Below are positions 61,892-64,000 of a DNA stretch of 64,000 nt, piece after piece. Under the pieces are notes generated by a model. It worked only from the letters and a program-made list of their open reading frames with translations, searched no databases and had not been told where the DNA came from. This DNA comes from Stromatinia cepivora. Lineage: Eukaryota > Ascomycota > Leotiomycetes > Helotiales > Sclerotiniaceae. The translations under genes were made by a program, and so were the position numbers. Location of the stretch: NCBI GenBank assembly GCA_014898415.1, contig RCTD01000022.1, positions 124,001 through 188,000 of the forward strand. Direction: 5' to 3'. How positions within the stretch are numbered: the first letter of the stretch is position 1; every line of letters starts with the position of its first letter.

Positions 61892-63108
61892 CGTGTGTTG
61901 AATGGTGTAGAAAACAGAACAGATGAACACTTACTATACTTGTATTTATTCATATTTGAATTCTTCATGCTGAATGAAATAAAGTTCTATATGAGAATAG
62001 GGAAGAATCTTTATGAGAATAAGAAAGAGTATTTATAAGAATAGGAAAGAGTACATGAACGTTATATGTAAAAAGGTACAGAGGACGGTTCGAGAACTAA
62101 TGTGATTTTACGGTCTTACAGGGTACATACATTATAATACAGCCAATCCAGATAAAGCACCATATATCAGCCCGATGCTCTCTGTTCTTTCCTGGCTCTA
62201 AGGGACCACCAAAGGGGTACAATTGAAGTTTCCATGACCAGGCTGGAGATGGAAACAGCGCAGCGCAACCTCAGTTCACCTGGGTGAATTCTAGGGATGG
62301 TTTTTTTGTAATTCTTTAAAGTATAATAATCTAGCTTGCTTTATTTATCATTGAACTCAATATTCTAAAGATTGATCATTATTTCGTTTTTCTATATTGA
62401 ATAATAGATCTCCTTTTAACTGAATTAAAAGTTCAGAAAAAACGAATGTAAGAATAACTTCAAAAAGATCTAAATGCATTAATTGACTTTACAATAACTA
62501 AATTTCTTTCAAAATAAAGCAAATAATAATGATGCTATATTATAATCTAGCTTTGCTTTATATAAAGCCCTCATCTCTAGTAAATTCTTTTATAAAGCAT
62601 TTTTATCATATCTTTATCTTCTTAATATTCTAAAGATTGATCATTATTTCGTTTTTCTATATTGAATAATAGATCTTCTTTTAATTGAATTGAAAGTTCA
62701 GAAAAAACGAATATAGGAATAATTTCAAAAAGATTTAAATGCATTAATTGGCTTTACAATAACTAAATTTCTTTCAAAATAAAGCAAATAATAATGATGC
62801 TGTATTGTAATCTAGTTTTGCTTTACATAAAGCCCTCATCTCTAGTGAATTCTTTCACAAAGCATTTTTATCATATCCTTATCTCCTGTATGAAACGTCG
62901 TCTAATCTAAGTGAACTACACCGATCAAGAAAACATGGAAATTTCTCACTTCAAGCTGGTCGTTATTATTGAGTTGGTAATGAGAATCAAGTCCCATAAC
63001 TTCGAGATTGATAACACTCTGTAGCACTATGTGCATTGTAATTTTACGTCGGGTATATACTTATACACGACAGATATTGATACATCCTGATCATACACGA
63101 TTTCATAT
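61892..63108. other. intergenic with a 265-bp direct repeat
   Basis: Promoter side of the 61350-61891 gene, an AT-rich duplicated segment (listed separately), then the 3' region of the ribosomal protein gene. No other gene is supported. Confidence 0.5.
62356..62885. repeat. 265-bp tandem direct repeat, two units
   Basis: Units 62356-62620 and 62621-62885 align without indels, and nearly all differences are C/T or A/G. The unit contains the palindrome GCTTTATATAAAGC. A partial third copy may lie just upstream (about 62326-62355). AT-rich, with no coding frame. Confidence 0.9.
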
Positions 63109-63804
63109 CTATAATATTGGCTTTCTCTCCGTATATTGCTCTTCCGCCATAAAATCTTCCTCCAGAATCTCCGACTCTGTCGCCGCCTGTGCCTCTGCAT
63201 CCATAACAACCTCTTCGTTCCTCGCCATCGCCGCATCATATTTCCTCACTTGCTCCATAATCTCTTCCTTTGTAATACCAAACCCATTCTCATCCAAATG
63301 AACCTCCTCCTTCGGCGGCAATCCCAACTTTTCCCTCTGCAGCCTAAATCTCTCCTTCACAGTATCCGTCTGCATGATCCTCCATCTCAATTTCCAACCT
63401 CCCATTCCCAATTCCTTTAGTCTCTGCGTCTTCTCCCCCAGTAAATATTCATCCAATCCTCCCGCTTTATCAATTGTCCTCAACACTTTGGTAGTAACTC
63501 TCAATTTTATCTGTTTCCCCAAACTCGCGCTGTAAAGACGCTTTCTCTGGACGTTCGGTCGCCAATGCCTTCTAGTCTTGATTTCATTCTTCTCCGAGAC
63601 TATGTTTCCATAGCGAATCTTTTGGAGACCATAAAGACCGAAATTAGATTGTTTGTAGAATTGAGAGGGTCCGTATGGATATGGAGGGACGTCTGCATGC
63701 TCGGCTGCTAGCCTTTGTTTTGTGGACTTTGCGAAAATTCGACCTGTGGAGGTAAAAGCTCGAGTGAAGGAGAGGGAGGGGTGGATTGATGTGAGGGGAG
63801 GCAT
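63109..63804 (-). CDS. MRPL24: mitochondrial large-subunit ribosomal protein bL28m
   Basis: Single-exon gene of 231 residues for the mitochondrial homologue of bacterial bL28 (yeast Mrpl24). An N-terminal, Arg/Ser/Thr-rich presequence of about 45 residues without acidic residues targets it to mitochondria. The bL28 domain runs at about 55-140: G-L-Q-K-I-R-Y-G-N-I-V-S-E-K, K-T-R-R-H-W-R-P-N-V-Q-R-K-R-L-Y-S, L-R-V-T-T-K-V-L-R-T-I-D-K-A-G-G-L-D. The C-terminal extension is acidic, as in other fungal members. The start at 63804 is the only ATG before the presequence. It is a housekeeping gene on the minus strand at the right end. Confidence 0.93.
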   Translation of the reverse strand: MPPLTSIHPSLSFTRAFTSTGRIFAKSTKQRLAAEHADVPPYPYGPSQFYKQSNFGLYGLQKIRYGNIVSEKNEIKTRRHWRPNVQRKRLYSASLGKQIKLRVTTKVLRTIDKAGGLDEYLLGEKTQRLKELGMGGWKLRWRIMQTDTVKERFRLQREKLGLPPKEEVHLDENGFGITKEEIMEQVRKYDAAMARNEEVVMDAEAQAATESEILEEDFMAEEQYTERKPIL

Positions 63805-64000
63805 GGTGGATGATGTGACGCTGGGCGCCGAATTTGGGCGTTTATGGCGTCAATCTTTAGCTCGTATCAAGTTGATGCTTCAATCTTATCACTGTGACTA
63901 GAAGTTCATGGACTCGCGGCGGGACTGCTACTTCTGGGCAAATATCAAAATAGCTTTGTCGTTAAATCACCATAATTTTTCTGGATAAGAAATGTGCCTG
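63805..64000. other. 5' region of the bL28m gene
   Basis: 196 bp of moderate-GC DNA. It presumably holds the promoter; no distinct motif was identified. Confidence 0.4.

Overview
The window reads as nuclear DNA of a filamentous ascomycete. Introns are short (46-136 nt apart from one of 276 nt), with GT...AG ends and CTAAC/CTGAC-type branch sites. Transposons carry C-to-T/G-to-A decay typical of repeat-induced point mutation (RIP). The gene set includes 2EXR-domain proteins, a bestrophin-like channel, a GH15 glucoamylase, a P450 and mitochondrial bL28. The mix suggests Leotiomycetes, perhaps near Sclerotiniaceae; that placement is inference. The sequence alternates two very AT-rich transposon blocks (1-14.2 kb and 49.4-60.5 kb) with gene-bearing, moderate-GC DNA.

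Left block (1-14.2 kb): the 3' end of a Ty3 element (1-1889), a complete but dead Ty1/copia element with 166-bp LTRs and TSD ATAAA (1997-7474), a complete 1,676-bp LTR element with 150-bp LTRs and TSD ATACA (7752-9427), and a second, unrelated copia body (about 9.4-13.5 kb).

Gene island 1 (14.7-20.6 kb): four tandem same-strand 2EXR paralogues alternating broken, intact, broken, intact. Then, after a long gene-poor stretch, a three-exon bestrophin-family gene (25.3-27.3 kb). A 5.6-kb convergent intergenic region holds a T-poor tract with a recurring short motif, a G-quadruplex candidate and a 23-nt poly(C) run. Next come an HSL-type alpha/beta hydrolase with a 7-nt first exon (32.9-35.1 kb, minus), a gene remnant (36.6-37.1 kb), a BTB/POZ protein (37.9-38.5 kb), a secreted glucoamylase (39.8-41.5 kb, minus), and a divergent pair of decayed metabolic genes: a P450 with one in-frame stop (43.4-45.1 kb, minus) and a dioxygenase-like gene with frame breaks (47.5-49.0 kb, plus).

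Right block (49.4-60.5 kb): two more copies of the 1,676-bp LTR element, each with its own TSD. A full 7,043-bp Ty3 chromovirus-like element (282-bp LTRs, TSD GAAAG) is nested inside the third copy. The Ty3 element and the short element share the start of their LTRs, the last bases of their LTRs and the polypurine tract, so the short element may be a non-autonomous partner; it may carry its own decayed open frame. Between copies two and three sits a 103-bp element with 20-bp terminal inverted repeats and a tRNA-like A-box.

The right edge has an 18-bp minisatellite, a small membrane-protein gene of unknown family (61.35-61.89 kb, minus), a 265-bp direct repeat diverged mainly by transitions, and the bL28m gene (63.1-63.8 kb, minus). 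No tRNA, rRNA or CRISPR was found.
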